Shown here in pieces: positions 22,856-32,893 of a DNA stretch of 44,734 nucleotides (position 1 is the stretch's first letter; every line of letters starts with the position of its first letter). The stretch lies in assembly GCA_020048295.1 (NCBI GenBank), contig JAIFMT010000046.1:1-44734 (forward strand). The letters run 5' to 3'. Both the position numbers and the translations under genes were made by a program. The notes beneath the pieces are model-generated. The model was not told the origin of the DNA. It worked only from the letters and a program-made list of their open reading frames with translations, and searched no databases. Origin of the DNA: Rhodoferax sp. (GTDB lineage Bacteria; Pseudomonadota; Gammaproteobacteria; Burkholderiales; Burkholderiaceae).

Positions 22856-25558
22856 TCATACCCCCATGAAAACCGTGCGCCAAAGGGTTTGCACCGCCTG
22901 ACGCTCAGCCTGCAGTTCATCGGCAGTCACCTGCGACGAGGTTTCATTGAGACGGGCATGGTGCTGCACCTGACGCATCGAACGGTAAGCGCTGGCTGCC
23001 GCATGGCCGACACCCGCTGGCAGCAATCCCAGCGCTTCAGCACGCTCCAGTAAAGCGATGTTACCCGCATTGGCCAGCAGTTCCGGGTGTGCGCCAGACT
23101 GCGACAGCACCAGAAATTGCATCACAAACTCGGCATCCACCATGCCACCCGGGCTGTACTTGAGATCAAACTTGTCGCCCTGCGGCGGGTGCGCATGACC
23201 CACACGCTCGCGCATGGCGCTGATTTCGGCGCGCAGCTCATCCACGTTGCGCGCTGCGGTGATCACCGACTTGCGCACCGCGTCAAAGCGCGCATACAAC
23301 GACGCATCGCCCAGCACACAGCGCGCCCGCGTCATGGCCTGATGTTCCCAGGTCCAGGCGGCGTTCGAGCCACGTTGCTGCTGGTAGTTGGCATAGGCGT
23401 TGAAACTGGTGATCAGCAGCCCGGCATTGCCATTGGGGCGCAACGCGGTGTCAATTTCATACAAGTCACCTTCACCCGTTTTGACCGTCAGCCAGTTGAT
23501 CAGCTTGCGCACCAGGTTGGCATAGACCTCCGGGGCGCGCTCATCGTCGTCGTCAAAAACAAACACCAGGTCGAGGTCACTGCCATAACCCAACTCTTTA
23601 CCGCCCAGTTTGCCATAGGCAATGATGCCAAACTGCGGTTGCGCGCGGTGGGTTTTCTTGAGGCGACTCCAGCACCAGCGGGTGGTGACGCGCAGCACCG
23701 CATCGGCCAGCGCACTGAGGTCGTCCGCAACCTGCTCGACCGTCAACCGGCCCTCAATATCACGCGCCAGGGTGCGAAATACCTCGGCATGGTGGGCCCG
23801 GCGCAGCAGGTTCAGCAGGGCCTCATCATCGTCTTCATGGGCGTTTTGCAGGGTCTCACGCCGGTGCTCCAGTTCGGCTTCAAAGCCAGCGGCATCAAAA
23901 CGCTCCTGCAACATGTCCGAGGCGGCCAGTTCATCGATCACACCGGGGTGCAGCAGCAAATAGCGCGCCGGCCAGCGCGCCGCACCAAGCAGCCGCAACA
24001 AGCGTTCGTGCACGTTGGGGCGCTCCAGCAACAGCGCCAGATAGCTTTCGCGGCGCAACAGTGGCTCCATCCAGTCCACCAGCCCTACCGCCGCCGCCTC
24101 GCTGACGCGCCCCTCGCTCACCCAATGTGCGGTGCGCGACAGCAGCCGCATCAGCCGGGTGCGCGCTTCATCTCGCAGCGCCAGCACCCGGGGGTGTTCG
24201 CGCCACGCCTCAAGGCGCTGGCGAAACAACGCGCCCAACTGCGGCAGCAGCTCGTCCATGCCACCCACCACCACAGCGGGCTTGCCGTTCTGACACGCTT
24301 TGCATCCAGGCTCGGCACCGCCAAGCAGTTTGTCAAATTCTTGCGCCACCACCTCACGGTGCACGTCGAGCTGATTGAGCAACTGCGCTACCGTGTCAAA
24401 GCGCATGGTGGCGGCAATCCACCCCAGGTCGGCGTCTTGCGTGGGCAACAAATGGGTTTGCTGGTCGTCCAGGTATTGAATGCGGTGCTCAACCCGGCGC
24501 AAAAACTCATAAGCCTGCGCCAACGCCTGCGCGGTGTCGGAGGTCATCAGGCCGGCCTTGACCAACCGGGGCAACGCCTTCAGGGTGGGCCGGGTGCGCA
24601 ATTCCGGGAACTGGCCACCGCGCACCACTTGCAACAATTGCACGATGAATTCGATCTCGCGGATGCCCCCGCGCGACAGTTTCACATCGTTGGCGCGCTC
24701 GGGCCGGCCAGCACTTCGTTTGGCCGCGTGGTCCCGAATTTGCCGGTGCAGCAAGCGCAGTGAATCAAACACGCTGTAATCCAGATAGCGCCGAAACACA
24801 AACGGCATCACCACCTTGCCTAGCGCCCGCGCAGCACCGCTGTCGATGCTGGCGCGCGGCGCAATCACCCGGCTTTTGAGCCAGGCAAAGCGTTCCCACT
24901 CACGGCCCTGCACATGCAGGTATTCTTCCAGCGCGTCCAGCGACAAGGCCACCGGTCCGGAGTTGCCGTTGGGGCGCAGCGCCAGATCGACGCGAAACAC
25001 AAAACCGTATTCGGTGGCATCGCCCACCAGCGCGTAAATGGCGCGCACCGCCTTGGCAAAGTACTCGTGGTTGCTCAGGCGGCCACGGCCCAGCGCGTCG
25101 CCAGCAGTGTCCCCATCTTCGTCATAAACATAGATCAGGTCGATGTCGCTCGACACATTGAGCTCGCGCGCTCCGAGCTTGCCCATGCCCACCACCCACA
25201 GCTGCGCGCGCTGGCCCTGCGGGGTCAGCGGCATGCCGTGCACCTTGTCGAGCGCAGCCAACACTTCGCCCTGCGCCTGGTTGATGGCGAACTCGGCCAG
25301 GTCGGTCATGGCCTTGGTCACTTGCGACAACGGTGTGTCCTGCTCGCAGTCCAGGCACAGCAGACGCTCCAGCACCAGCGCACGCGTGATGCGCAGCGCG
25401 CTGGCGGTATCACTGCCACTGCGTTTGAGCGCCTCAAAGACCGTTGCCAGATGCCCCGGCGTGGGCAGGCCCTCGGGCAACAAGTGCAACTGGGCATCGA
25501 AACGACGGCGTACGCGCTGGGCAAAGCGGGAGTGAAGGGCCATTGGGGGGCGGGTCAT
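22856..25558 (-). CDS. glnE: Bifunctional glutamine synthetase adenylyltransferase/deadenylylase
   Basis: A protein of 900 residues, close to the family norm. It attaches AMP to glutamine synthetase and removes it, under control of PII protein, to match glutamine synthesis to nitrogen supply. Two nucleotidyltransferase domains are visible. The N-terminal removase has GMGKLGARELNVSSDIDL with YVYDEDGD. The C-terminal transferase has AYGKLGGKELGYGSDLDL with VFDDDDE. Each is followed by the typical LRPNGN block (VDLALRPNGNSG and DTALRPNGNAG) and a helical domain. ATG 25558 is chosen because residues before it look non-coding; ATG 25543 is also possible. It diverges from yhdP with only 32 nt between. 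Confidence 0.94.
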   Translation of the reverse strand: MTRPPMALHSRFAQRVRRRFDAQLHLLPEGLPTPGHLATVFEALKRSGSDTASALRITRALVLERLLCLDCEQDTPLSQVTKAMTDLAEFAINQAQGEVLAALDKVHGMPLTPQGQRAQLWVVGMGKLGARELNVSSDIDLIYVYDEDGDTAGDALGRGRLSNHEYFAKAVRAIYALVGDATEYGFVFRVDLALRPNGNSGPVALSLDALEEYLHVQGREWERFAWLKSRVIAPRASIDSGAARALGKVVMPFVFRRYLDYSVFDSLRLLHRQIRDHAAKRSAGRPERANDVKLSRGGIREIEFIVQLLQVVRGGQFPELRTRPTLKALPRLVKAGLMTSDTAQALAQAYEFLRRVEHRIQYLDDQQTHLLPTQDADLGWIAATMRFDTVAQLLNQLDVHREVVAQEFDKLLGGAEPGCKACQNGKPAVVVGGMDELLPQLGALFRQRLEAWREHPRVLALRDEARTRLMRLLSRTAHWVSEGRVSEAAAVGLVDWMEPLLRRESYLALLLERPNVHERLLRLLGAARWPARYLLLHPGVIDELAASDMLQERFDAAGFEAELEHRRETLQNAHEDDDEALLNLLRRAHHAEVFRTLARDIEGRLTVEQVADDLSALADAVLRVTTRWCWSRLKKTHRAQPQFGIIAYGKLGGKELGYGSDLDLVFVFDDDDERAPEVYANLVRKLINWLTVKTGEGDLYEIDTALRPNGNAGLLITSFNAYANYQQQRGSNAAWTWEHQAMTRARCVLGDASLYARFDAVRKSVITAARNVDELRAEISAMRERVGHAHPPQGDKFDLKYSPGGMVDAEFVMQFLVLSQSGAHPELLANAGNIALLERAEALGLLPAGVGHAAASAYRSMRQVQHHARLNETSSQVTADELQAERQAVQTLWRTVFMGV

Positions 25559-25590
25559 AATTCTGGTCTGCAAATTTTTTTCCAAACGAT

Positions 25591-28500
25591 GTGTCGCCCT
25601 TCTCTTCCACGCTGCTGAAAACCTGGTCTGGCCTGACCCGCTGGCTGTTGGGGTTGGTAGCACTGGCCTGGCTGTTGTTTGGCATGGTTTGGGGAGCAAT
25701 TCACTGGCTCATTGTGCCGCGAATCGACGGGTTTCGTCCGCAGCTTGAAGCGCGGGCCACGCAGGCAATGGGGGTACCCGTGCGGGTCGGATCAGTCACC
25801 GCCCGATCTGACGGAGTGATACCAACTTTCGAGTTGTCCGGTGTGAACTTGTTTGATGCTCACGGCCGCGTGGCCCTGAGCTTGCCACGGGTGGTGGTGA
25901 CGCTGTCGCCGCGTTCGCTGTGGCGGCTCGGCTTTGAACAACTTTATATTGATCAACCCAAACTTGATATCCGGCGCGGTGCTGATGGCCGCATCCTTGT
26001 CGCCGGCCTGGATTTTTCTGTCAAATCGGGGGCTGACAGCGGGGCCATGGACTGGTTTTTTTCGCAAATCGAACTGGTCATTCATGACGGCACGCTGCGC
26101 TGGACCGACGAGCAGCGCCAGGTCGAGCCGGTGGTGCTGCAACAAGTGGACATCGTGCTGCGCAATCTGGGGCGGCATCACGACATGCGTGTCGATGCGA
26201 CACCCCCGCCTGGCTGGGGCGAGCGTTTTGGCGTGCAGGCGCGCTTCATGCAGCCGCTGCTGTCACGACAAAACGGCCAATGGCGAAGCTGGAGCGGACA
26301 GGTTTTTGCTGACTTCAAACAGGTTGACCTGTCAGAACTGGGCCGCCATGCCGATCCAGGCGTTGCGCTCAGCCAGGGCAAGGGCGCGCTGCGATCCTGG
26401 CTGGCGATCAGCAAGGGACGGGTCACCGGCGTCACCACCGACATGGCCTTATCCGAGGTGTCCATCACATTGGCGACCGGCTTGCCACCGTTGGCGCTGC
26501 AGCAGTTGCAAGGACGGGTCCGGGGTGGCGTGCTGGAACATGGCTTTGAAGTGGCAACCGAATCATTGGCCTTTGACACCGCACAAGGTACGCACTGGCC
26601 GGGTGGCAATGTACGCGTCGCGCATACAAATGCCCACGACAAGGCCATGGCTCAAACCGAGCTGCAGGCCGACCAACTCGATCTGGCGGCACTGGCACAG
26701 ATCGCCCACAGCCTGCCGCTGCAGGCCGGCCTGCGCGAACAACTGCTGCGCCATGCGCCCAAAGGCCGCGTCGATACCCTCACAGCCGTCTGGTCAGGCG
26801 CTCCCGATGCACCCGTCAGTTACAACGCCAAAGGGCGCTTGAGCCAGTTTGAGCTGGCTGCTGTGGCCACCACACCCGGTGTGCGCGGGCTCAATGCAAG
26901 TTTTGATCTGAATCAGCAAAGCGGGCGCGCCAGCCTGGAGATCAGTCACGGCAGCATCGACGTGCCAGCAGTCTTTCACGAGGGCTTGATCCCGATTGAC
27001 CAACTGTCCGCCAGTGCCCAATGGCAGAAGTCGGGCGACAACATCGCGTTCGAGTTGACCAATGTCAAATTCGCCAATGCCGATGCGCAAGGCGAGGCGA
27101 TTGTCAAGTGGCAAACCAGTGATCCGAAAAAATCTCCTTCACACAGCCGCTATCCTGGGCTGCTGGATTTGCAGGCCAAGCTGAGTCGCGCCGATGGCCG
27201 GCGCGTCTATCGCTACCTGCCGCTGGTCATCGACCCGCAGGCGCGAGACTATGTGCGTGAGGCGGTACAGGGTGGCAGCGCCAGCAATGTGCAATTTCTG
27301 ATCAAGGGCGACATTGCCGACATGCCAGCCACCGATCCGCGTCGCGGCAGCTTCAAAATCAGTGCCGATGTCAAGGATGCCCGGCTCGCCTACGTGCCGC
27401 GCAGCCTGCAACCTGCCGGCGATCTGCCCTGGCCGGCACTGACCCAGCTCAGCGGCGAACTGCTGTTTGACGGCCTGCAACTGCAGGTCAAAAATGCCCG
27501 CACCCAGCTCGGTGAAGATGCCGCCGTGCAGGCAACTGCGGTCAACGTGCTGATTGCCGACCTGACCCACACCGAAGTCAAGGTGGATGCCACCCTCAAA
27601 GGGGCGCTGCCCGCACTGCTGCAGCTGATTCGGCAGTCGCCCGTGGCGGCGCTGCTGGACGGGGCGCTGTCGGATGCCGTCACCAGCGGCAATGCGGACT
27701 ACAAACTCAAGCTGGCGCTGCCCATTGCCGACCTCACCAAATCCACGGTACAGGGCAGCGTGACACTGGCGGGCAATGACATCCAAATCAGTTCACAGAC
27801 ACCCAGAATGACCCGCGCCAGGGGCGTGGTGAACTACTCGCACAGCGGCTTTTCGCTCTCCGGGGTGCAGGTGCGGCTGCTCGGCGGCGATGCCCGACTG
27901 GACGGCGGCCTGGTGTTTGGGGGACCTGACAGCCCCAACCCGGCAGTCATTCGGGCCAGCGGCAACGCCAGCGCCGAGGGGCTGCGCCAGGCCAAAGAGT
28001 TGGGGCTGGTGGCGCGGTTGGCCCAGCAGGGCACGGGCAGCGCCGCCTATACCGCCACACTGGGGCTGCGTCGGGGCGCACTGGAGTTACAAGTGAACAG
28101 CAATTTGCAGGGCATGGCGGCGCATTTGCCAGCACCGTTGAACAAGCCTGCACAAGCGCTGCTGCCGCTGCGCTATCAAACCATGGTGTTGCCCGCGACG
28201 GCCTCAGCCAATGGCAAGACACCCCTGCACGATCGCCTGTCGCTCAGTCTGGGCGGATTGGGCAGCCTGGTGTTCGAACGCGACATGACCGGCACTGAGC
28301 CCAAAATACTGCGCGGCGCCATCGGCATTGGCGCTGGCACACTGGAATCGGTGGTCTTGCCCGCACAGGGCATCCATGTCAATTTCAATTTGCCGCAGTT
28401 CGATGCCGATGCCTGGGCCGATGTGCTGGCACAACTGGATGCGGCACCCCAGCCTGGCGGGTCGGCGGCCTCGTTCAGTCACTTTGGCACCATGCTGTTG

Positions 28501-29682
28501 CCCACGCATCTGGCGGTGCGCTGTGACGCGCTGACTTTCGGTGAACGTTTGTACAGCAAGGTGGTGCTTGGGGCCACGCGCGATGGCGCACTTTGGCGCG
28601 CCAACATGGAGGCAGCCGAGCTCAACGGTTATCTCGAATACCGCCCGCCGGCCAATGGACAAGAAAGTAGTGGTGCTGGCCGGGTCTATGCACGGCTGGC
28701 ACGGCTGACGCTGGCCCCGGGCACTGCCCGCGAGGTTGAGGACCTGTTTGATGCGCAGCCAGCCAGCATTCCTGCGCTCGACATCGTGGTTGATGATTTC
28801 GAATTGCGGGGCAAACGACTGGGCCAACTCGAAGTCGAAGCCATCAACCGCATGGCGGTGGGCACTGCAGGCGTGCCCGAATGGCGGCTCAACAAGTTCA
28901 ACCTCACCGTGCCCGAGGCCACACTGCGGGCCAGCGGCAACTGGGTGCGTTTGGGTGCGCAAGCATCCACCACATCGGCAGCGCGCGCCACAGGTGCGCC
29001 GGAGCAACGCCGCAGCGTGATGAACTTCAAACTCGATATTGCCGATGGTGGCAGCCTGCTGGGCCGCTTTGGCATGAAAGACGTGGTGCGCCGGGCCAGC
29101 GGCAAGATGGAGGGCCAGATTGCCTGGGCCGGCTCGCCGCTGAGCATTGATTACCCAAGCTTGAGCGGGGCGTTCAGCGTCAACGTCACGTCGGGGCAGT
29201 TCCTGAAAGCCGACCCCGGTATTGCCAAACTGCTGGGCGTGCTGAGTCTACAGGCCTTGCCGCGACGCTTGACGCTCGATTTTCGCGATGTTTTCAGCGA
29301 AGGCTTTGCGTTTGACTTTTTGCGTGGCGACATCACGCTGGAAAAAGGGCTGGCGCGCACCAGCAATTTGCAAATGAAGGGCATCAATGCGGTGGTGCTG
29401 ATGGAGGGAACGGCAGACATTGCCCAGGAAACCCAGAACCTCAAGGTGGTGGTCATCCCTGAAATCAATGCCGGTACCGCCACACTGATCGCCACTCTGA
29501 TCAATCCTGCGGTGGGTGTCGGCACGTTTCTAGCACAGCTTTTTCTGCAGCGCCCCCTGACAGAATCCGTCACCCAGCAATTTCTCGTCAATGGCAGCTG
29601 GTCTGACCCGCAAGTCAGCAAGACGGCAAAACGCACCCTCACCCCCTCCACAACATCAATCAAGCAGGAGACACCCCCGTGA
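25591..29682 (+). CDS. yhdP: YhdP family AsmA-like envelope protein
   Basis: A protein of 1363 residues with one N-terminal membrane helix (about 13-40) and a long periplasmic beta-rich part. It starts FRPQLEARATQAMGVPVRVG as in YhdP/TIGR02099 proteins and ends with the AsmA-like block LARTSNLQMKGINAVVLMEG and NPAVGVGTFLAQLFLQRPL. YhdP, with TamB and YdbH, is needed in E. coli to carry phospholipids from the inner to the outer membrane, probably through a long lipid groove. The start is GTG 25591 without a clear ribosome binding site. It is the first gene of a unit with the amidase and mltA genes, and its stop overlaps the next start by 4 nt (GTGA). Confidence 0.9.
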   Translation: MSPFSSTLLKTWSGLTRWLLGLVALAWLLFGMVWGAIHWLIVPRIDGFRPQLEARATQAMGVPVRVGSVTARSDGVIPTFELSGVNLFDAHGRVALSLPRVVVTLSPRSLWRLGFEQLYIDQPKLDIRRGADGRILVAGLDFSVKSGADSGAMDWFFSQIELVIHDGTLRWTDEQRQVEPVVLQQVDIVLRNLGRHHDMRVDATPPPGWGERFGVQARFMQPLLSRQNGQWRSWSGQVFADFKQVDLSELGRHADPGVALSQGKGALRSWLAISKGRVTGVTTDMALSEVSITLATGLPPLALQQLQGRVRGGVLEHGFEVATESLAFDTAQGTHWPGGNVRVAHTNAHDKAMAQTELQADQLDLAALAQIAHSLPLQAGLREQLLRHAPKGRVDTLTAVWSGAPDAPVSYNAKGRLSQFELAAVATTPGVRGLNASFDLNQQSGRASLEISHGSIDVPAVFHEGLIPIDQLSASAQWQKSGDNIAFELTNVKFANADAQGEAIVKWQTSDPKKSPSHSRYPGLLDLQAKLSRADGRRVYRYLPLVIDPQARDYVREAVQGGSASNVQFLIKGDIADMPATDPRRGSFKISADVKDARLAYVPRSLQPAGDLPWPALTQLSGELLFDGLQLQVKNARTQLGEDAAVQATAVNVLIADLTHTEVKVDATLKGALPALLQLIRQSPVAALLDGALSDAVTSGNADYKLKLALPIADLTKSTVQGSVTLAGNDIQISSQTPRMTRARGVVNYSHSGFSLSGVQVRLLGGDARLDGGLVFGGPDSPNPAVIRASGNASAEGLRQAKELGLVARLAQQGTGSAAYTATLGLRRGALELQVNSNLQGMAAHLPAPLNKPAQALLPLRYQTMVLPATASANGKTPLHDRLSLSLGGLGSLVFERDMTGTEPKILRGAIGIGAGTLESVVLPAQGIHVNFNLPQFDADAWADVLAQLDAAPQPGGSAASFSHFGTMLLPTHLAVRCDALTFGERLYSKVVLGATRDGALWRANMEAAELNGYLEYRPPANGQESSGAGRVYARLARLTLAPGTAREVEDLFDAQPASIPALDIVVDDFELRGKRLGQLEVEAINRMAVGTAGVPEWRLNKFNLTVPEATLRASGNWVRLGAQASTTSAARATGAPEQRRSVMNFKLDIADGGSLLGRFGMKDVVRRASGKMEGQIAWAGSPLSIDYPSLSGAFSVNVTSGQFLKADPGIAKLLGVLSLQALPRRLTLDFRDVFSEGFAFDFLRGDITLEKGLARTSNLQMKGINAVVLMEGTADIAQETQNLKVVVIPEINAGTATLIATLINPAVGVGTFLAQLFLQRPLTESVTQQFLVNGSWSDPQVSKTAKRTLTPSTTSIKQETPP

Positions 29683-30509
29683 AAGTCGCCGTGATACAAA
29701 TGGTCTCTGGTCTAGAGGTCGGGCGCAACCTGTTGCAAGCCCGCGATCTGTTGCAACAAGCGGCAGCACAACAGGCTGAATTGGCGGTTCTGCCCGAGTA
29801 CTTTTGCCTGATGGGGCAACAAGACAGCGACAAGCAAACCATCGCTGAGCCCGATGGCCACGGGCCGGTGCAGCAGTTTTTGATGGATTGCGCCAAAGAA
29901 TATGGCCTGTGGCTGGTCGGTGGCACCCTGCCGCTGACCGACGATGTGCCGCAGACCAATGCAGCGGCACGCGTGTTTAACAGCAGTTTGGCGTTTTCAC
30001 CTGCTGGCGAGCGCGTGGCACGCTACGACAAGATCCATCTGTTCCGCTTTGACAATGGCCGCGAACGCTACGACGAAGCGGCCGTGTTGGCAGCCGGCAC
30101 GCAGCCTGTCACTTTTGATCTGCCCTCGCGCGATGGCCACCGCTGGCGCATTGGCCTGAGCGTTTGCTATGACCTGCGCTTTGCCGAGCTCTACCGTCAC
30201 TATGCCGCAGCCGGTACCCACCTGCTGCTGCTGCCAGCGGCCTTTACCCACACCACCGGGCAAGACCACTGGGAGGTGCTGTTGCGCGCCAGGGCCGTTG
30301 AAAATCTGGCCTTTGTCGCCGCTGCCGCCCAGGGCGGCTTGCACGAGAACCAGCGCCGTACCTGGGGCCATGCGATGCTGATTGACCCCTGGGGCAGGGT
30401 GCTTGGCGAGCATGACCAAGGCACTGGCGTGGTCGTGGCCGACCTTGACATGGCTTGGTTGGAGGAATGCCGCAGCCGACTGCCCGCGTTGCAGCACCGC
30501 GTTTTATGA
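29679..30509 (+). CDS. Nitrilase-superfamily amidase (Nit type)
   Basis: A protein of 276 residues with the complete Glu-Lys-Cys triad of carbon-nitrogen hydrolases: Glu40 in LPEYF, Lys118 in YDKIHLF and Cys163 in SVCYDLRF. The closest group appears to be Nit1/omega-amidase-like enzymes, which repair deaminated glutathione or hydrolyse alpha-ketoglutaramate. The NGRERYDE and RTWGHAMLIDPWG stretches fit this. It is cytoplasmic. The start is GTG 29679 with AGGAG eight bases before it; it overlaps the yhdP stop, and its own stop overlaps the mltA start (ATGA). Co-expression with two envelope genes is conserved in many betaproteobacteria as I recall, but the reason is not known. Confidence 0.88.
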   Translation: MKVAVIQMVSGLEVGRNLLQARDLLQQAAAQQAELAVLPEYFCLMGQQDSDKQTIAEPDGHGPVQQFLMDCAKEYGLWLVGGTLPLTDDVPQTNAAARVFNSSLAFSPAGERVARYDKIHLFRFDNGRERYDEAAVLAAGTQPVTFDLPSRDGHRWRIGLSVCYDLRFAELYRHYAAAGTHLLLLPAAFTHTTGQDHWEVLLRARAVENLAFVAAAAQGGLHENQRRTWGHAMLIDPWGRVLGEHDQGTGVVVADLDMAWLEECRSRLPALQHRVL

Positions 30510-31687
30510 GACCTTTCAAGAAACCATGGCGACTTGCCACACTTGGGCTGCTGCTGGCGCTGCTGGCGGCCTGCAGCACGCCGCCCCGCGACTTGGTGCG
30601 CACCCCTGCGGTCGCGCCACCTGCGACACCCATCACGGCACCAGAGCGACTGCTCGCGCCGCCCGAAGCAGCCACGGGGCCAGTGTTGCTGCGCAACAAA
30701 AGTCGGTGGGTCGCCACTGCGTGGAACGAGCTGCCCGGTTTTGAAACCGATGCGCTCTTCGAAGCCTGGAATGCGTTCATCAAAAGCTGCGAACGCCCCG
30801 GCCCGGTGTTTGCGCCCCTGTGCCCGGAGGTGCGCCGCCTGAGTATCGGCGACGACGCAGCCCAGCGCGCCTGGCTGCAGCAGCGGCTACAACCGTACCG
30901 GGTTGAACCCTTGCAGGACGCACCTGCAACCGGCCTGCTGACCGGCTACTTTGAGCCCGAATTTGCCGCCAACCGCCTGCAAGACGCCCAGTTTGGCATC
31001 CCTTTGTACCAGCCACCGGACGGCCTTGGCAAAGGGAGAGTCTGGTTTTCCAGACAAGACATCGACACCCTGCCCCAGGCGCAAGCCGCCTTGCGCGGCA
31101 AGGAGATCGTCTATCTGGCCGACCCGGTGCAAGCGCTGGTGTTACATATTCAGGGATCTGGTCGGGTCCGCGTGACCGAACCCGACGGCGCGCAGCGCCT
31201 GCTGCGCCTGGCCTACGCTGGCAACAATGGTCAGCCCTATCAGAGCGTTGGCCGCTGGCTGCTCGACCAGGGCGAGTTGCGCGATGCATCGTGGCCCGGC
31301 ATCACCGCCTGGCTGGCACAGAACCCCCAGCGAGTCAATGAACTGCTGTGGAAAAACCCGCGTGTGGTGTTTTTCAAAGAGGAGCCGCTGGACGACTTTG
31401 ATGCGGGGTTTGGCCCCCGTGGGGCGCAGGGCGTGGCGCTGACACCCGGGCGATCGATTGCGGTGGACCCTGACAGCATTCCCTACGGCACGCCGGTCTG
31501 GCTGGCTTCGCAAGGTAGCAGCACCACCCTGCAAAGGCTGGTGCTGGCGCAAGACACCGGCAGCGCCATCACCGGCGCCTTGCGCGCCGACTTGTTTGTC
31601 GGCTGGGGTGCTCAGGCGGGCGAACTGGCCGGACGGCTCAAGCAACCGCTGCAACTGTGGGTCTTGTGGCCGAAGGCGCCCGGATGA
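30506..31687 (+). CDS. mltA: Membrane-bound lytic murein transglycosylase A
   Basis: A protein of 393 residues. Lipobox LLAAC gives Cys23, so it is an outer-membrane lipoprotein. The MltA domain begins near residue 125 with LLTGYFEPEF, and IQGSGRVRV is a further family motif. The C-terminal 3D (double-psi barrel) region holds DPDSIPYGTPVWL and the conserved aspartates in QDTGSAITGALRADLF (Asp350 and Asp361). The enzyme cleaves the MurNAc-GlcNAc bond to form 1,6-anhydro ends, allowing growth and recycling of the wall. ATG 30506 is chosen because it overlaps the amidase stop. Confidence 0.93.
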   Translation: MRPFKKPWRLATLGLLLALLAACSTPPRDLVRTPAVAPPATPITAPERLLAPPEAATGPVLLRNKSRWVATAWNELPGFETDALFEAWNAFIKSCERPGPVFAPLCPEVRRLSIGDDAAQRAWLQQRLQPYRVEPLQDAPATGLLTGYFEPEFAANRLQDAQFGIPLYQPPDGLGKGRVWFSRQDIDTLPQAQAALRGKEIVYLADPVQALVLHIQGSGRVRVTEPDGAQRLLRLAYAGNNGQPYQSVGRWLLDQGELRDASWPGITAWLAQNPQRVNELLWKNPRVVFFKEEPLDDFDAGFGPRGAQGVALTPGRSIAVDPDSIPYGTPVWLASQGSSTTLQRLVLAQDTGSAITGALRADLFVGWGAQAGELAGRLKQPLQLWVLWPKAPG

Positions 31688-31742
31688 CGTTACCATTCAC
31701 CATTGCCCCGAACCAATTTTTGTTTTTTCCAAAGAAGATGCC

Positions 31743-32696
31743 ATGAACAAATCTACCATGCGCGATATTGACGAGCGTACCAACCTGACTGGCAACAGCA
31801 TGTTTGAACTGCTGCTGTTTCGTTTGGGCGAGGCCCCAGGCACCGACAAGCGCGAGTTGTTTGGCATCAATGTGTTCAAGGTACGCGAAATTCTGGTCAT
31901 GCCCGAAATCACCGCCATGGTGAACTCGCCGCCTGCGGTGATGGGGGTGGCCAATATCCGTGGCCAGATGATCTCGGTGATCAACTTGCCACAGATCGTC
32001 GGCACCAACCCGACCAAGGGCCTGGGTATCTTGCTAGTCACCGAATTCGCCCGCACCACGCAGGCGTTCGCCGTTGAAGAGGTCAACGAGATCGTGCGCC
32101 TTGAGTGGAAGCATGTGCTCTCAGCGGAAGGTCGTGGCGGTGGCCTGGTGACCAGCATCGCCCGGCTCGATGGTGCCGCTGAAAACACCCGGCTGGCACA
32201 GGTGCTTGATGTGGAGCAAATTTTGCGCGACGTGTTCCCCGAGCAGCAGCAGCAGGTGGAGGTAGAAGCCTCCAGCAAGCTGCATTTGCCTGCGGGCACG
32301 GTGGTGCTGGCGGCGGATGATTCCGCCGTGGCACGCATGATGATCGAGCAGGGCTTGAAAGCCATGGAAGTCCCCTTCATCATGACCAAGAGCGGACAGG
32401 AGGCATGGGACCGTATGAAGGCCATGGCGGCCGAGGCCGAATCGCAAGGCAAAACTGTCCGCGACAAGATTGCGCTGGTGCTGACGGACCTGGAAATGCC
32501 CGAGATGGACGGCTTTACCCTGACCCGCAACATCAAGCAAGACCCGCGCTTTAGTGGCCTGCCGGTGGTGATCCATTCGTCACTGACCGGAACCACCAAC
32601 GAGGAACACGTACGCAAGGTGGGTGCCGATGCCTACATTGCCAAGTTCAACGCTGAAGAGCTTTCGGCCACGCTGCGCCGGGTACTGACCCGTTGA
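31743..32696 (+). CDS. cheV: Chemotaxis coupling protein CheV
   Basis: A protein of 317 residues with an N-terminal CheW domain (about 15-170; FELLLFRLGE, FGINVFKVREI, GVANIRGQMISVINLP) and a C-terminal receiver (about 185-317). The receiver has the acid pair ADD, phospho-acceptor Asp249 in LTDLEMPEMDG, and the Lys in YIAKF. CheV links chemoreceptors to CheA and adjusts sensitivity by phosphorylation. No other chemotaxis or flagellar gene is in the window, so it serves clusters coded elsewhere. It is 55 nt after mltA, with GAAG before the ATG, and probably has its own promoter. Confidence 0.93.
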   Translation: MNKSTMRDIDERTNLTGNSMFELLLFRLGEAPGTDKRELFGINVFKVREILVMPEITAMVNSPPAVMGVANIRGQMISVINLPQIVGTNPTKGLGILLVTEFARTTQAFAVEEVNEIVRLEWKHVLSAEGRGGGLVTSIARLDGAAENTRLAQVLDVEQILRDVFPEQQQQVEVEASSKLHLPAGTVVLAADDSAVARMMIEQGLKAMEVPFIMTKSGQEAWDRMKAMAAEAESQGKTVRDKIALVLTDLEMPEMDGFTLTRNIKQDPRFSGLPVVIHSSLTGTTNEEHVRKVGADAYIAKFNAEELSATLRRVLTR

Positions 32697-32715
32697 ACCG
32701 AGCTTGACCGCTCAA

Positions 32716-32776
32716 TCATTGCTATTTTTAATATAGCTGCTAGCACATATAAATCAAGGTCTATAAGCCAAAAACA
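32716..32776 (+). repeat. Dispersed 60-bp repeat, copy R6
   Basis: GCTATTTTTAATATAGC is the best preserved AT-rich palindrome of the family in the window. TGCTAGCAC, then AAGGTCTATAAGCCAAAAA, complete the order. It lies 20 nt after the cheV stop. The following space to 32893 holds only the ribosome binding site (GAGAGGT) of the next gene and no clear promoter. Confidence 0.72.
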
Positions 32777-32893
32777 TGCATAAATGGTGCAGATATCATG
32801 CGGGTTTGATGGGGTTTTGCTTGCTGTCCACGCCTTGACGTGAGAGCATTCACTGGTGTTTCTTAAGTTCGTTTTTTTTACTGAGAGGTCACT

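Noticed and set aside
23087..24763. Open frame of 558 codons opposite glnE
   Set aside because: No recognisable domain, odd composition, and wholly antisense to an intact conserved gene.
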